Shown: positions 1-9,370, counted from the first letter of the stretch. The stretch: 64,000 bases of DNA from Bacillota bacterium (GCA_023443515.1 JAEZUC010000176.1:24560-88559), one strand, 5' to 3'. The notes: generated by a model not told the origin, from the letters alone. A program made the numbers and translations.

Positions 1-273
1 GACAGTCTCATTTCAGAAAATCCGGGGCCAGAAAAAGTGGCAGAGACCAATGCACAGAAACAGGCCATTAAAGAAGCCATGGATAAAATGAACGAAAAAA
101 ACCGCTTGGCTATCATACTCCGTGATTTTATGGGACTCAGCTACGATGAAATATCGGATACAATGAAAATTCCTGTAGGCACTGTGAAATCCAGAATCAG
201 CAGGGCCAGAAACGAACTAAGGGAATTATTATGCAAAGATAAGGAACATTTATTTACCGATTACGTCAAATAA
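1..273 (+). CDS. ECF-type RNA polymerase sigma factor, C-terminal part
   Basis: The reading frame is open from the first base, so the gene is cut by the window edge and only the last 90 residues are present. They contain a sigma-70 region 4 helix-turn-helix (LSYDEISDTMKIPVGTVKSR), which contacts the -35 element in group 4 (ECF) sigma factors. Regions 1-3 lie outside the window. A GTG at 37 is an internal codon, not the start. The gene is followed 20 bp downstream by a membrane protein with an anti-sigma zinc finger, the usual sigma/anti-sigma pairing. The regulon cannot be told from this fragment. Confidence 0.9.
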   Translation, partial: DSLISENPGPEKVAETNAQKQAIKEAMDKMNEKNRLAIILRDFMGLSYDEISDTMKIPVGTVKSRISRARNELRELLCKDKEHLFTDYVK

Positions 274-293
274 AGTGAAAGGAGGGAATTGAA

Positions 294-1433
294 ATGGATT
301 TTTGCAAGAAATCAGATTACTATGTATCTTTATATATTGATGACATGCTGGAAGAGACAACTAAAAGAGAATTTGAAAAGCATATAAATGAGTGCAGTAA
401 ATGTTCTCAAAAGGTTAAGGAAGCTTTAGCTTTTACAGAAATGTGCAGAGAAAGCGGAGATATAATGCTGCCACAGAATTTTTCGTCTTCCCTCCATGAC
501 AGACTTATAAAAGTTGCGGAAAATGAAAAAGAGAATAAAGGCAGGTTGTTTATATATAATAAAAAGTTAATTGCAGGGCTGTCAACGGCAGCTGTGCTGG
601 TAATATCTTTATTGGCATACAGCCTGATTCCTGATACCGGATTAAAAAACAGGCAAGTTGCCGATATTTCTACAGGTATAGTTGCTTCTAATTCTGCTGA
701 GGATAGTACAAAGGATTCTGCTATTTCCACACAGGAATCAGTACAGAACTTTAGTGCCCAAGAGAGTAATAATAATGAAGCTCAACCATCATCCGAAAAG
801 CTGACAGCCGACAACAGCAGGAGTACAGTGAAAGATTACCCTGAAAAAAGACTCTTTGAGGAAAAAAGTGAAAAGAAAGCTGTATCAAAGTCAAGTCAAA
901 GTACGAAAAAAACAGATGGAGAATCAAAGGAGAAAACTGATTCAGTATATAAAACAAAGGTTGCTGACGATACAGTCCCCATGCAGTATTTTTCAAATAC
1001 AGCAGAAATGAATTTAAGTTATGCTACCCAGGATAAAGAAAATGAAGATGGAGCCTTAAAGGACTTAATGTCAGAGTTAGGAGGCAAAGAGTTAACTGCC
1101 GACGACGATACTGTATTTATTATGGCTCAAAATAATTATGTTGATTATGTCATTCCTTTGGACTCATTTACAAAAATTCAGCAATTGGCTATTGAAAAAT
1201 ACAATCTGGATATTAGCATAAAGTTGCCTGTTTCAAAAGAAAATATTACTGAGCAGTATAAAGAACTTGAAAAGAGAAGAGATGAACTTACACAAAAAAT
1301 TAATGATATGGAAATAAAAGATGATGACACATCAACTCTGGAAAAAGAAAGAGATAATTTATCTCAAAAGATGGACGAGATTGTAAAGAATAATGGTATG
1401 ATAACGATAAGAATATTTTTTGCAGATAAATAA
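294..1433 (+). CDS. Membrane anti-sigma factor with zinc-finger (zf-HC2) domain
   Basis: The 379-residue protein starts with a ZAS-type motif (H30-x3-C34-x2-C37) that in the zf-HC2 family grips the cognate ECF sigma factor. A single transmembrane helix follows at about residues 92-112. Next comes a Ser/Thr/Lys-rich low-complexity linker (about 120-225), and then an extracytoplasmic C-terminal domain whose last 60 residues look like a charged coiled coil. The start is supported by an AGGAGG-like ribosome site 7-10 bp upstream. Its position directly after the sigma gene suggests co-transcription and that it sequesters that factor. The signal that releases the sigma factor is unknown. Confidence 0.85.
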   Translation: MDFCKKSDYYVSLYIDDMLEETTKREFEKHINECSKCSQKVKEALAFTEMCRESGDIMLPQNFSSSLHDRLIKVAENEKENKGRLFIYNKKLIAGLSTAAVLVISLLAYSLIPDTGLKNRQVADISTGIVASNSAEDSTKDSAISTQESVQNFSAQESNNNEAQPSSEKLTADNSRSTVKDYPEKRLFEEKSEKKAVSKSSQSTKKTDGESKEKTDSVYKTKVADDTVPMQYFSNTAEMNLSYATQDKENEDGALKDLMSELGGKELTADDDTVFIMAQNNYVDYVIPLDSFTKIQQLAIEKYNLDISIKLPVSKENITEQYKELEKRRDELTQKINDMEIKDDDTSTLEKERDNLSQKMDEIVKNNGMITIRIFFADK

Positions 1434-1448
1434 ACATCGGAGGCACAA

Positions 1449-4139
1449 ATGGATTCGGAAGACAAAATTTTAATTGTAGACGGCAACAGTATACTAAACA
1501 GGGCATTTTACGGACTAAGCAGAACAGCCATGCTCACAACGTCCGAGGGATTATATACAAATGCAGTTTTTGGATTTATAAATATACTGTCGAAATATCT
1601 TCAGGATGAAAAACCAAAGTACGTATGCGTAGCATTTGATTTAAAAGCTCCCACTTTCAGGCATAAGGAGTATGACCAATACAAGGCTCAAAGAAAGGGA
1701 ATGCCAAATGAGTTGGCAGTTCAGGTTCCCATTATAAAGCAGGTTTTGGATGCTATGAACATTGCAAGGGTCGAAGTGGAAGGCTTTGAAGCTGACGATA
1801 TACTGGGAACTGTTTCATCCTATGCTGAAAAGCAGGGAATGGAAACGATACTGCTGACCGGGGACAGGGATTCATTACAGCTGGCTTCCAGCTACACAAA
1901 AATAATGCTACCTGTAACAAGGGGAAATAAAACCGAGACAGATCAATATAATTTTGAAAAAGTCATAGAAAAATACGGTGTAACACCGGGCCAGCTTATT
2001 GACGTAAAAGGGCTTATGGGGGATACCTCGGACAACATTCCCGGAGTACCCGGTATCGGTGAAAAAACTGCCCTTGATCTGATCAAGAAGTTTAACTCTA
2101 TTGAAGAATTATATGAAAATATAGACAAAGTAGAGAAGAAGGGCGTTCGGGAAAAACTGGAAAACAACAAAGACCTTGCTTTTATGAGTAAAAGACTGGC
2201 TACTATATACAGAAAAGTACCCGGAGTTGAGAACCTGAATGATTTTGCAAGAGTAGAGATTGACAAAGAAGCATTATATGGTATCTTCAAACGACTTGAA
2301 TTTAAGTCACTTATAGAAAAGTTCGGTTTGGAAAGTACTCCTTTTGTAGAGGCTACTGAAGCTTTAAAAATTGAACATGTAGTTGTTGATTCCGTTAGTG
2401 AATTACAATCATACATTAGTGCAATCAAACTCAGCGGTATGGTAGCTGTTTATTATCACGTTGACCCTACAGGTAGCTATTTGGATGATTTGTGTATATT
2501 TGCCTGTAAGGAGGAATACGCTCCTGCTAATATTGTTTTCTCCCAAAAATTAACCTGTGAAACGGCTTTGAATGAACTTCGTGAAATATTCGAGAACAAG
2601 GATATTGAAAAATACGGACATGATTTGAAAAACTTATACAAGTATCTCAAGTCTTATGGAATAGAGCTTGAAAATGTAGTATTTGACACTTTTATAGCAG
2701 CATATATACTTGAACCCACCAGAAGCACCTACACGATTTCGGAGCTGTCTGAAGACAAATTAAAACAGAGCATTATACCCGTTGAGATTTTGTATGACAA
2801 ACACGGCAAAAGACTTGACCAGGGACAGGATGTAAGTGCTTCGGAAGTTTGTGCTGCGGCGGTAAACGCCATATTCGGATTAACCAAAAAGCTCCGTCCC
2901 ATTATAAGTGATAACGGTCAGGATGAACTTTATTATAAAATAGAACTGCCTCTTGTGGAGGTACTGGCAGATATGGAGTTAAGGGGTTTCAAAGTTGACG
3001 TGGAAGGCCTAAAAGCATATTCAAAGGAAATGGATTCAAGACTTGTAATACTGGAAAATGAAATATACATGCAGGCAGGAGAGACCTTTAATATCAATTC
3101 TCCAAAACAGCTGGGTGTAATACTTTTTGAGAAACTGGGACTGCCTGTTGGAAAGAAAACCAAAACAGGATATTCAACAAATGCAGAGGTACTTGAGCAG
3201 CTTTCCTACAAGCATGAGATAGTCGAAAGAATTCTTGAATACAGACAGTTGATGAAACTCAAGTCAACATATGCTGATGGACTTTTGTCTGTATTAGAGC
3301 AGGATGGCAAAATTCATTCAAACTTTAACCAGACTGTAACGGCTACCGGAAGAATCAGCAGTACCGAACCCAATCTACAAAACATACCTGTTAAATTGGA
3401 AATGGGAAGAAAGATACGAAAGGTATTTATTCCGACTAATCAGGATTATGTACTGCTTGATGCCGATTATTCACAGATAGAACTAAGGGTACTTGCACAT
3501 ATAACAGATGATCCTAACATGATAGAAGCCTTCTTAAAAAACGAGGACATTCATACTACGACTGCTTCAAAGGTATTCGGAATACCGCCGGAAGAGGTAT
3601 CCTCGTTAATGAGGTCAAGGGCGAAAGCAGTTAATTTTGGAATAGTTTACGGTATCGGTGATTTCAGCCTGTCAAAAGATATTGGGGTAACAAAAAAGGA
3701 AGCTCGGAAATATATAGATGACTATCTTGACAAGTATTCCAAGGTAAAGGAATACATGAGTGACACTGTTGAAAAAGGCAGAGAATTCGGGTTTGTGACA
3801 ACACTTTACAACAGAAGAAGGTATCTTCCTGAACTTAAATCCAGTAATTTTAATATGCGTTCCTTTGGAGAGCGTGTTGCAATGAATACACCTATTCAGG
3901 GAAGTGCGGCAGATATTATTAAAATATCAATGGTAAAGGTTTATAATGAACTGAAAAAGAGAAAGCTTAAGTCAAAACTTATTCTTCAGGTTCACGATGA
4001 ATTGATAGTAGAAACCGAGAAATCTGAATTGGAAGAGGTATCAAAATTGTTGAAGGACTGTATGGAGAATGCCGTACAATTAAGAGTGCCTTTGACAGTA
4101 GACGTAAAACATGGGGACAGTTGGTATGACACGAAATAG
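1449..4139 (+). CDS. polA: DNA polymerase I
   Basis: The protein has 896 residues, normal for PolA. An N-terminal 5' nuclease domain (about 1-290; KGLMGDTSDNIPGVPGIGEK helix-hairpin-helix region) removes Okazaki primers. The middle domain sits where the 3'-5' exonuclease lies, but the usual DxE metal-binding motif is not seen (the equivalent stretch reads MVAVYYHVDP), so proofreading is probably lost, as in Bacillus Pol I. The polymerase domain has motif A (DADYSQIELRVLAH), motif B (RAKAVNFGIVYG) and motif C (VHDELIVE). GGAGG lies 7 bp before the ATG. The 3' end overlaps coaE, a gene pair common in Firmicutes. Confidence 0.97.
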   Translation: MDSEDKILIVDGNSILNRAFYGLSRTAMLTTSEGLYTNAVFGFINILSKYLQDEKPKYVCVAFDLKAPTFRHKEYDQYKAQRKGMPNELAVQVPIIKQVLDAMNIARVEVEGFEADDILGTVSSYAEKQGMETILLTGDRDSLQLASSYTKIMLPVTRGNKTETDQYNFEKVIEKYGVTPGQLIDVKGLMGDTSDNIPGVPGIGEKTALDLIKKFNSIEELYENIDKVEKKGVREKLENNKDLAFMSKRLATIYRKVPGVENLNDFARVEIDKEALYGIFKRLEFKSLIEKFGLESTPFVEATEALKIEHVVVDSVSELQSYISAIKLSGMVAVYYHVDPTGSYLDDLCIFACKEEYAPANIVFSQKLTCETALNELREIFENKDIEKYGHDLKNLYKYLKSYGIELENVVFDTFIAAYILEPTRSTYTISELSEDKLKQSIIPVEILYDKHGKRLDQGQDVSASEVCAAAVNAIFGLTKKLRPIISDNGQDELYYKIELPLVEVLADMELRGFKVDVEGLKAYSKEMDSRLVILENEIYMQAGETFNINSPKQLGVILFEKLGLPVGKKTKTGYSTNAEVLEQLSYKHEIVERILEYRQLMKLKSTYADGLLSVLEQDGKIHSNFNQTVTATGRISSTEPNLQNIPVKLEMGRKIRKVFIPTNQDYVLLDADYSQIELRVLAHITDDPNMIEAFLKNEDIHTTTASKVFGIPPEEVSSLMRSRAKAVNFGIVYGIGDFSLSKDIGVTKKEARKYIDDYLDKYSKVKEYMSDTVEKGREFGFVTTLYNRRRYLPELKSSNFNMRSFGERVAMNTPIQGSAADIIKISMVKVYNELKKRKLKSKLILQVHDELIVETEKSELEEVSKLLKDCMENAVQLRVPLTVDVKHGDSWYDTK

Positions 4140-4737
4140 TAAATCAATTATTTTAGGGGTAACAGGCGGAATTGGGAGTGGAAAAAGTACAGTAAGCAGT
4201 ATTCTTAAAGAACTTGGTGCTGTTGTAATTGATGCAGATGTAATAAGCAGAGAGGTCGTAGAGCCCGGGAAAAAGGCCTTAGAGGAGTTGACACAGGCGT
4301 TCGGTAAGGATATACTTGATGATTGGGGACAGCTAAATCGCAAGGAACTGGCGACTAGAGTGTTTAATGATGAGAAAAAACTTAAGATATTGAACAGTAT
4401 TGTGCATAAATATGTTGCCCAAAAAATAAAAGAAAATGTGGAAGAACAGTTGCTTAAACGGACAAAAGTTATTGTTATTGATGCACCCATACCTATTAAA
4501 AACGGCTTTCTTGATTTGTGCGATGAGGTTTGGACGGTTTTTGCGCTAACGGAGATAAGGGTTGAAAGAATTATAAAGAGAAACGGTATGACCTATGAGG
4601 AAGCCGTTTCAAGAATTCAATCCCAGATTTCTGATGAGGAATATTTAAAAATCGCAAATACAGTTATCAATAATAATGATGATGTAACGCTCCTTAGACA
4701 AGAAGTAGAAAGTCAGTTTGCAAGGCTGTTAAGGTGA
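4126..4737 (+). CDS. coaE: Dephospho-CoA kinase
   Basis: This enzyme performs the last step of coenzyme A synthesis, ATP-dependent phosphorylation of the 3'-hydroxyl of dephospho-CoA. The P-loop GGIGSGKST lies near the N-terminus, followed by the conserved DADxISRE-type segment (IDADVISREVVEPG) and the lid region with RIxxRNGM. The start is set at the ATG at 4126, which has GGGGA 8 bp upstream; an in-frame ATG at 4111 lacks a ribosome site. Either choice overlaps the end of polA. Length is about 203 residues, typical for the family. Confidence 0.95.
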   Translation: MTRNSKSIILGVTGGIGSGKSTVSSILKELGAVVIDADVISREVVEPGKKALEELTQAFGKDILDDWGQLNRKELATRVFNDEKKLKILNSIVHKYVAQKIKENVEEQLLKRTKVIVIDAPIPIKNGFLDLCDEVWTVFALTEIRVERIIKRNGMTYEEAVSRIQSQISDEEYLKIANTVINNNDDVTLLRQEVESQFARLLR

Positions 4738-4742
4738 TTTCT

Positions 4743-5321
4743 TTGAGGAAAAAGAAAAAAGGCGGTTTAAAAATATTAGGTGTGCTAATTATATTGGTTA
4801 TACTAGCAGCAGTCGGAATATTTGGTTCAAGGTATGTTTTAGAATATTTATATCCCTTGGAATACACCGAATATGTAGAGAAGTATTCACAGCAGTATAA
4901 TCTGGATAACTATATGGTTTATGCGGTTATAAAAGCAGAAAGCGGTTTTAATTCCCAGGCTGTTTCACCTAGAGAAGCCAAGGGATTGATGCAGATTATG
5001 GACAGCACAGGGGAGTGGGCGGCTAAAAAGGCAGGCATTAATGATTTTGAAAAAAGTATGCTCCTTGAACCCGAAACCAATATAAAAATTGGCTGCTGGT
5101 ATCTGGCAAATCTGCTAAAACAGTTTGACAATGACACTGTGGTAGCACTGGCTGCTTACAATGCTGGTAGCGGTAACGTTTCAAAATGGCTTAAAGACCC
5201 TGAGAAAAGTCATGATGGCAAGAGTCTTAGTGCTATACCCTTTGAAGAAACAGAAAACTATGTTGCAAGAATACAAAAATACTATAAAATGTATAAAAAG
5301 CTTTACGATAATGACAAATAG
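4743..5321 (+). CDS. Membrane-anchored lytic transglycosylase (SLT family)
   Basis: The protein has about 192 residues. A Lys/Arg-rich start is followed by one hydrophobic anchor (about residues 12-32), then a goose-lysozyme-like SLT domain. That domain carries the catalytic Glu motif (AVIKAESGFNSQAVS), GLMQIM and the AYNAGSGNV signature. Members cleave the peptidoglycan glycan strand to 1,6-anhydro-muramyl ends. A TTG at 4743 with AAGGTGA 5 bp upstream is the most likely start; a GTG at 4734 is possible. The gene overlaps or abuts coaE and is probably co-transcribed with polA-coaE. Its specific role (growth, sporulation or secretion) is not visible. Confidence 0.9.
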   Translation: MRKKKKGGLKILGVLIILVILAAVGIFGSRYVLEYLYPLEYTEYVEKYSQQYNLDNYMVYAVIKAESGFNSQAVSPREAKGLMQIMDSTGEWAAKKAGINDFEKSMLLEPETNIKIGCWYLANLLKQFDNDTVVALAAYNAGSGNVSKWLKDPEKSHDGKSLSAIPFEETENYVARIQKYYKMYKKLYDNDK

Positions 5322-5378
5322 TGATATTTTTATAGTGTAAGGAAAAATGTAGTATCTGATTAGGAGGGTGCAAACACT

Positions 5379-5726
5379 ATGAATTCACTTCTATTTGAGA
5401 GAGATTTGCTATATCCTACACAAAATGTTATTGATCCCGGAATACTTCATGTAAAGCTGTTAAGTCCTACTAATTCCAGGATACCTGTTATTATTGAATC
5501 AAAGTCGGTACATTCGGCAGTTGATAACATCAAAACAATAATTGATGTCATGCAAAAGGAGATATTTGACAGGATAAACATAAAAATAAAAGAAAACGCA
5601 ATAGTGTACCTGAAACTTAATGAATTAGATAAGCTCAATAACGGTAGCATTGAGTGTATGCAGGTTATTTTTAATGAGGATGATGATATTACATGTAAAC
5701 CTGCAGACTTGGACTACATAGTATAG
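5379..5726 (+). CDS. Small protein of unknown function
   Basis: This 115-residue soluble protein has no family I recognise. GGAGGG lies about 10 bp before the ATG, and a strong terminator follows, so it closes the polA-side transcription unit. No signal peptide, membrane segment or cysteine cluster is seen. The mixed hydrophobic/charged composition looks like a small alpha/beta fold, and the C-terminus is acidic (VIFNEDDDITCK). Confidence 0.7.
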   Translation: MNSLLFERDLLYPTQNVIDPGILHVKLLSPTNSRIPVIIESKSVHSAVDNIKTIIDVMQKEIFDRINIKIKENAIVYLKLNELDKLNNGSIECMQVIFNEDDDITCKPADLDYIV

Positions 5727-5750
5727 ATGGTACAAATAACACAAATATAA

Positions 5751-5788
5751 AGGAAAGCTCTGATTCTAACAGTAGCTTTCCTTTTTTT
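5751..5788 (+). terminator. Rho-independent terminator after the 5379 gene
   Basis: GGAAAGCT (5752-5759) pairs with AGCTTTCC (5774-5781), followed by a run of T. It separates the plus-strand polA group from the convergent aroF gene. Confidence 0.9.
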
Positions 5789-5796
5789 AGTAGGGA

Positions 5797-6810
5797 TTAG
5801 ATGGTTCTTTGTACTGCCTGTGCTACCAATCTCAATTCATCCATAAGGCTTTTAAATCTTTCGGGCCTTAGAGACTGAGGGCCATCGCATAAAGCACACG
5901 GTGGATTGGGATGAACTTCAATAATAAGACCGTCTGCACCGGTAGCAATTGCTCCCTTTGCTAGTGCAGGAACATACTTCCAGTTACCTGTAGCATGGCT
6001 GGGATCAACCACAACGGGAAGATGTGAAACATCTTTTATTGCAGGAATTGCACTTAAATCAAGGGTATTTCTTGTTACTGTTTCAAAAGTTCGTATGCCT
6101 CTTTCGCAAAGAATAACTTCATGATTTCCCTCAGCTATTATATATTCAGCAGCCATAAGCCATTCTTCAATAGTGGCCGACAAACCTCTCTTTAGAAGAA
6201 CAGGCTTCCGGGTCATCCCAACTTCACTTAACAACCTGAAATTCTGCATGTTTCGTGCGCCTATTTGAAATATATCTGTATATTTGTTTACAAGTTCTAC
6301 ATCTCTGGTATCCACAACTTCGGTAACCAGTTTTAGGCCGGTTGCTTCACGGCCTGCAACCATTATTTTAAGGCCATCCTCTTCAAGTCCCTGAAAGGCA
6401 TAAGGTGAACTTCTTGGCTTGAAAGCACCGCCCCTAAGGATTTTAGCTCCGCTATTCTTTACACTGATTGCAGTATCAATAAAGTCTTTTTCATTCTCTA
6501 TGGCACATGGCCCGGCCATAACAACAATTTCTTCACCGCCGATTTTGACACCACCGATATCTATAATTGTTGGTGTATGCTGAAGTTCATTGCTTGCAAG
6601 TTTATAAGGCTTCATAATAGGGACCAGGGTTTCTACACCCGGCATTTGTGATACAGCGTGGGCATTAAGAAGCCTTTTATCTCCAATTGCTCCGATTACT
6701 GTTTTGATATCTCCATGGATGGGGTGGGTTTTGAAACCCAGTTCCAACAGCCTATTTTCAACGTTTTCAATGTCTTTTTCCGTCGCACTTTGCTTCATGA
6801 CAATAATCAT
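5797..6810 (-). CDS. aroF: 3-deoxy-7-phosphoheptulonate (DAHP) synthase
   Basis: The 337-residue enzyme condenses phosphoenolpyruvate with erythrose-4-phosphate, the first step of aromatic amino acid synthesis. Residues 1-70 form the small ferredoxin-like regulatory domain typical of type I-beta DAHP synthases, which mediates feedback by aromatic amino acids in relatives such as Thermotoga. The barrel follows with MAGPCAIEN, LRGGAFKPRSSPYAF, the QIGARNMQNF segment, VDPSHATG and a C-terminal EVHPNP metal-site motif. AGGAGG lies 8 bp before the ATG. A T-box leader precedes it, so expression should rise when a particular tRNA, expected to be aromatic, is uncharged. No other aro genes are adjacent. 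Confidence 0.96.
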   Translation of the reverse strand: MIIVMKQSATEKDIENVENRLLELGFKTHPIHGDIKTVIGAIGDKRLLNAHAVSQMPGVETLVPIMKPYKLASNELQHTPTIIDIGGVKIGGEEIVVMAGPCAIENEKDFIDTAISVKNSGAKILRGGAFKPRSSPYAFQGLEEDGLKIMVAGREATGLKLVTEVVDTRDVELVNKYTDIFQIGARNMQNFRLLSEVGMTRKPVLLKRGLSATIEEWLMAAEYIIAEGNHEVILCERGIRTFETVTRNTLDLSAIPAIKDVSHLPVVVDPSHATGNWKYVPALAKGAIATGADGLIIEVHPNPPCALCDGPQSLRPERFKSLMDELRLVAQAVQRTI

Positions 6811-6887
6811 AGTTTAATCCTCCTGAATTAATATTTGTAATACAACTGTCTCAAGTAAAATAAGTTAGCATTTCAGGGTTTTAATAA

Positions 6888-7178
6888 ATAAAAAAGCCCT
6901 CATCCCTATAAACAAGGGACGAAGACTTATAGTCTACGCGGTACCACCCAAATTGGTAAAACCCACTCAATCATGTACGGGATATAAAAAAAATTCCGAT
7001 ACACTTCTTTCTGTAACGGGAAAGACCCGGTGTGACCTACATAAAAGGTTCAGCCAACTGTTCATGGGAGAACTTCAAAAATACTATCCTGCAATGCTTC
7101 CACCAAACCACTGCTCGCTTTAAAGACTCATATATTTTACTTTTCCCATTCATCACATTTACTTACAAATATTGTATT
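6888..7178 (-). promoter_or_regulatory. T-box riboswitch leader of aroF
   Basis: Read on the minus strand, the T-box bulge sequence GGGTGGTACCGCG (complement of 6937-6950) is followed by a strong terminator hairpin: 14-bp arms at 6894-6907 and 6915-6928, then a T-run. Upstream lie Stem I hallmarks: a GATGAATGGGAAAAG start, the AGCGAG...GGTGGAAGC segment, and a 3' side ending in CTGAACC before a Stem III-like GTAGG...CCGGG. T-boxes bind uncharged tRNA through the specifier codon and the 3' CCA, favouring the antiterminator. The only aromatic codon I see just before CTGAAC is TGG (complement of 7054-7056), which would point to tRNA-Trp; this reading is tentative. Confidence 0.93.
6894..6928 (-). 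terminator. Regulated terminator of the T-box leader
   Basis: A 14-bp helix with several G-T pairs and an 8-nt loop, followed on the minus strand by six T. It is mutually exclusive with the antiterminator that uses the T-box sequence at 6937-6950. Confidence 0.88.
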
Positions 7179-7184
7179 AAAGAT

Positions 7185-7214
7185 ATAGTAACATGCCAAA
7201 TAATCAAAAGTCAA
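7185..7214 (-). promoter_or_regulatory. Sigma-A-type promoter of the T-box/aroF unit
   Basis: On the minus strand TTGACT (7209-7214) and TACTAT (7185-7190) are separated by 18 bp, placing the transcript start near 7178, just before Stem I. It lies immediately after the gatD stop codon, so aroF is a separate unit from murT-gatD. Confidence 0.75.
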
Positions 7215-7217
7215 TGT

Positions 7218-7964
7218 TTATTTTAATATCCTTTGTATCATAGAAACTCTTGCTGCATTTTCAAAAGCATCTTCTAACGGATTAAGGCTTTCAAATTCAT
7301 CATACCTTTGTTTCAAAGCTAATGATATCAGGTGATCTGCCAGAAGAGGGTTCTTTGGCAGAAGGCTTCCGTGGGAGTATGAGCAGTATACGTTTTTATA
7401 AACAGCACCTTCAAATCCATCAGTACCGTTGTTTCCATTGCCTGAAAGAACTTTACCCAGAGGACGAACACCATCTCCCAAGTAAGTACGTCCGGAATGA
7501 TTCTCAAAGCCCACTATTTTGAGAGGTGAACCTTTATCTGAAATAAGCACGCTTTCAAATACAATATTACCTATCATCCTCTCTTTGCCGCCTATTGACC
7601 ATAAATCAAGTGCACCCAAGTATTCGAGCTCTTTACCATCCCATGTTTTGTAGTATTTTCCCATGAGTTGATAGCCTCCGCATATGCAAAGGAATACCTT
7701 ACTCCCCTCAACGGCGTTTTTAATCTCAGATCCCTTCTGGGTCAGTACATCCTTTTGTATAATCTCCTGCTCATAGTCCTGACCGCCTCCGAGAAAAACA
7801 ATATCATACTCTTCGGAATCAAAGCTGTCCCCGATTGTTATGTTGGTGACTGATATATCTATTCCGCGCCATTGAGCACGTCTCTGTAAAGCTAGTATAT
7901 TTCCCATGTCTCCGTAAGTATTTAAAAGGTCAGGGTATAAATGACAAATTTTTAATTGATACAT
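7218..7964 (-). CDS. gatD: Lipid II isoglutaminyl synthase, glutamine amidotransferase subunit
   Basis: GatD supplies ammonia from glutamine to MurT, which amidates the alpha-carboxyl of D-Glu in lipid II to D-isoglutamine. The sequence opens with HLYPDLLNTYGDMGN, shows the GGGQDYEQ oxyanion region, the nucleophile motif CICGGYQLMG (Cys near residue 95) and a C-terminal catalytic His in YSHGSLLPKNP. The start is uncertain: ATG at 7964 lies 14 bp after AAAGGAG, while an in-frame TTG at 7976 is only 2 bp after it; the ATG is preferred. It follows murT with almost no gap, as in other Firmicutes. Confidence 0.93.
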   Translation of the reverse strand: MYQLKICHLYPDLLNTYGDMGNILALQRRAQWRGIDISVTNITIGDSFDSEEYDIVFLGGGQDYEQEIIQKDVLTQKGSEIKNAVEGSKVFLCICGGYQLMGKYYKTWDGKELEYLGALDLWSIGGKERMIGNIVFESVLISDKGSPLKIVGFENHSGRTYLGDGVRPLGKVLSGNGNNGTDGFEGAVYKNVYCSYSHGSLLPKNPLLADHLISLALKQRYDEFESLNPLEDAFENAARVSMIQRILK

Positions 7965-7966
7965 AT

Positions 7967-9370
7967 CTATTTCCAAAACTCCTTTAAGTTAAACTTTTTC
8001 TTTAGAATACCTCTGATATCCAGCATAGCAGTGTAAGTAGGAAGAATATAGAAACATCCGCCTGGTAACACGGCTTTTAAGCCCTCATCTATAAGCCTCT
8101 GATAGTCTTTAATAATTCTTATTTTTCTTGTATCAAGGCCACTGTATTTAAGACGTACAGCCATATCCTCACCTCTTATACCTGATGTTATAAGATTGAC
8201 AATTCTGTCATCCGCAGTATTTAAATGCTCAAAGCCAACATCCCAAAGCCAAGAAATATCCGTTCCATCAGCCAACTTGTCATTTATAAGAAAGGCTATA
8301 TTCAGGGGCTGACTGTCAAGGGTAAGGAAGTTAAGTACCTGATTGAAGCCGGTAGGATTTTTAACAAGAATCAACTTAATGGTTTTGTCTCCTACATTAA
8401 TGGTTTCCATTCTTCCGAAACCACACTCAAAGGATTCCATGGACTTCTTAACCGTTTCGGTATTATATCCCAGCGAAAGGCCGCAGGTTGCAGCCGCCAT
8501 TGCATTATAAACATTATAGAGGCCGGGAAGATTGATTCGGGTTGTATGTTCAGCTTCATCATTGTTCAATGCCTCTGAACATTTCCACTTAATAGTTGTA
8601 TAGCTGCTTCCGGCTTCTTCGATACCAACACACTCAAGGTCTGCCACGGGCCTTGAATAACCGCATTCAGGACAATAGAATTCTCCTAAATGACCATATA
8701 CATGGCTTTTATATTGATATTTGCATTTGCAAAAAATACAGAACATGGCATCAGTATTGATGTTTTCAAGACTCTGCTGACTGGCAGCGCCACCAAAACC
8801 ATAGTAAAATACAGGCTTCTCAGTTTTATGACCAAGTGATGCGCACATTGAATCGTCGGCATTCAGTATAAGAGTAGTCTTTTTATCCAGCCTGTCCAAA
8901 CCCGATTTAACAGCGTTAAGTGTAGAATAGAGTTCTCCGTATCGGTCTAACTGATCCCTGAAAAAGTTTGTAACAACAACTGACTTGGGTTGCAGGTGTT
9001 TGGTAACCTGATTAAACGCCGCTTCATCACTTTCGATAAGTGCTGTCTTGTGCTTGGGCTTCCCCAAAGGAGAAACAGCCTGTATAAAAGTAGTAGTTAT
9101 ACCACTTAACAGGTTTGCACCTGATTTGTTGGTTATGTAATCAACATTATTGTTTTTCAGAATTTCTTCAATTATCCTTGAAGTTGTTGTCTTACCGTTA
9201 GTTCCCGTCACCATAATTATTTCGAAGTCTTTAGCTATTGATCTGAGGATATGGGGATATAGTTTGAACGCAACCTTTCCGGGCAAGGTTGTACCGCCTT
9301 TTTTTAGTATTCTGAGTACTTTTATTGTTAATTTTGATATTATTATTGTAAGTATTTTTCTGAAATTCAT
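7967..9370 (-). CDS. murT: Lipid II isoglutaminyl synthase, Mur ligase subunit
   Basis: The 467-residue protein is a Mur ligase relative with the P-loop TGTNGKTTTSR near residue 60. An inserted four-cysteine zinc ribbon (CIFCKC and CPECG, about 210-235) distinguishes MurT from other Mur ligases, and a C-terminal DUF1727 domain follows. It uses ATP to activate D-Glu of lipid II and receives ammonia from GatD. The N-terminus is hydrophobic/basic and may associate with the membrane. The gene is the first of a two-gene operon and diverges from the truncated murA, with their starts about 130 bp apart. Confidence 0.94.
   Translation of the reverse strand: MNFRKILTIIISKLTIKVLRILKKGGTTLPGKVAFKLYPHILRSIAKDFEIIMVTGTNGKTTTSRIIEEILKNNNVDYITNKSGANLLSGITTTFIQAVSPLGKPKHKTALIESDEAAFNQVTKHLQPKSVVVTNFFRDQLDRYGELYSTLNAVKSGLDRLDKKTTLILNADDSMCASLGHKTEKPVFYYGFGGAASQQSLENINTDAMFCIFCKCKYQYKSHVYGHLGEFYCPECGYSRPVADLECVGIEEAGSSYTTIKWKCSEALNNDEAEHTTRINLPGLYNVYNAMAAATCGLSLGYNTETVKKSMESFECGFGRMETINVGDKTIKLILVKNPTGFNQVLNFLTLDSQPLNIAFLINDKLADGTDISWLWDVGFEHLNTADDRIVNLITSGIRGEDMAVRLKYSGLDTRKIRIIKDYQRLIDEGLKAVLPGGCFYILPTYTAMLDIRGILKKKFNLKEFWK

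Noticed and set aside
7032..7226. Plus-strand frame in the aroF-gatD gap
   Set aside because: It lies on the complement of the T-box leader; no ribosome site and no similarity.
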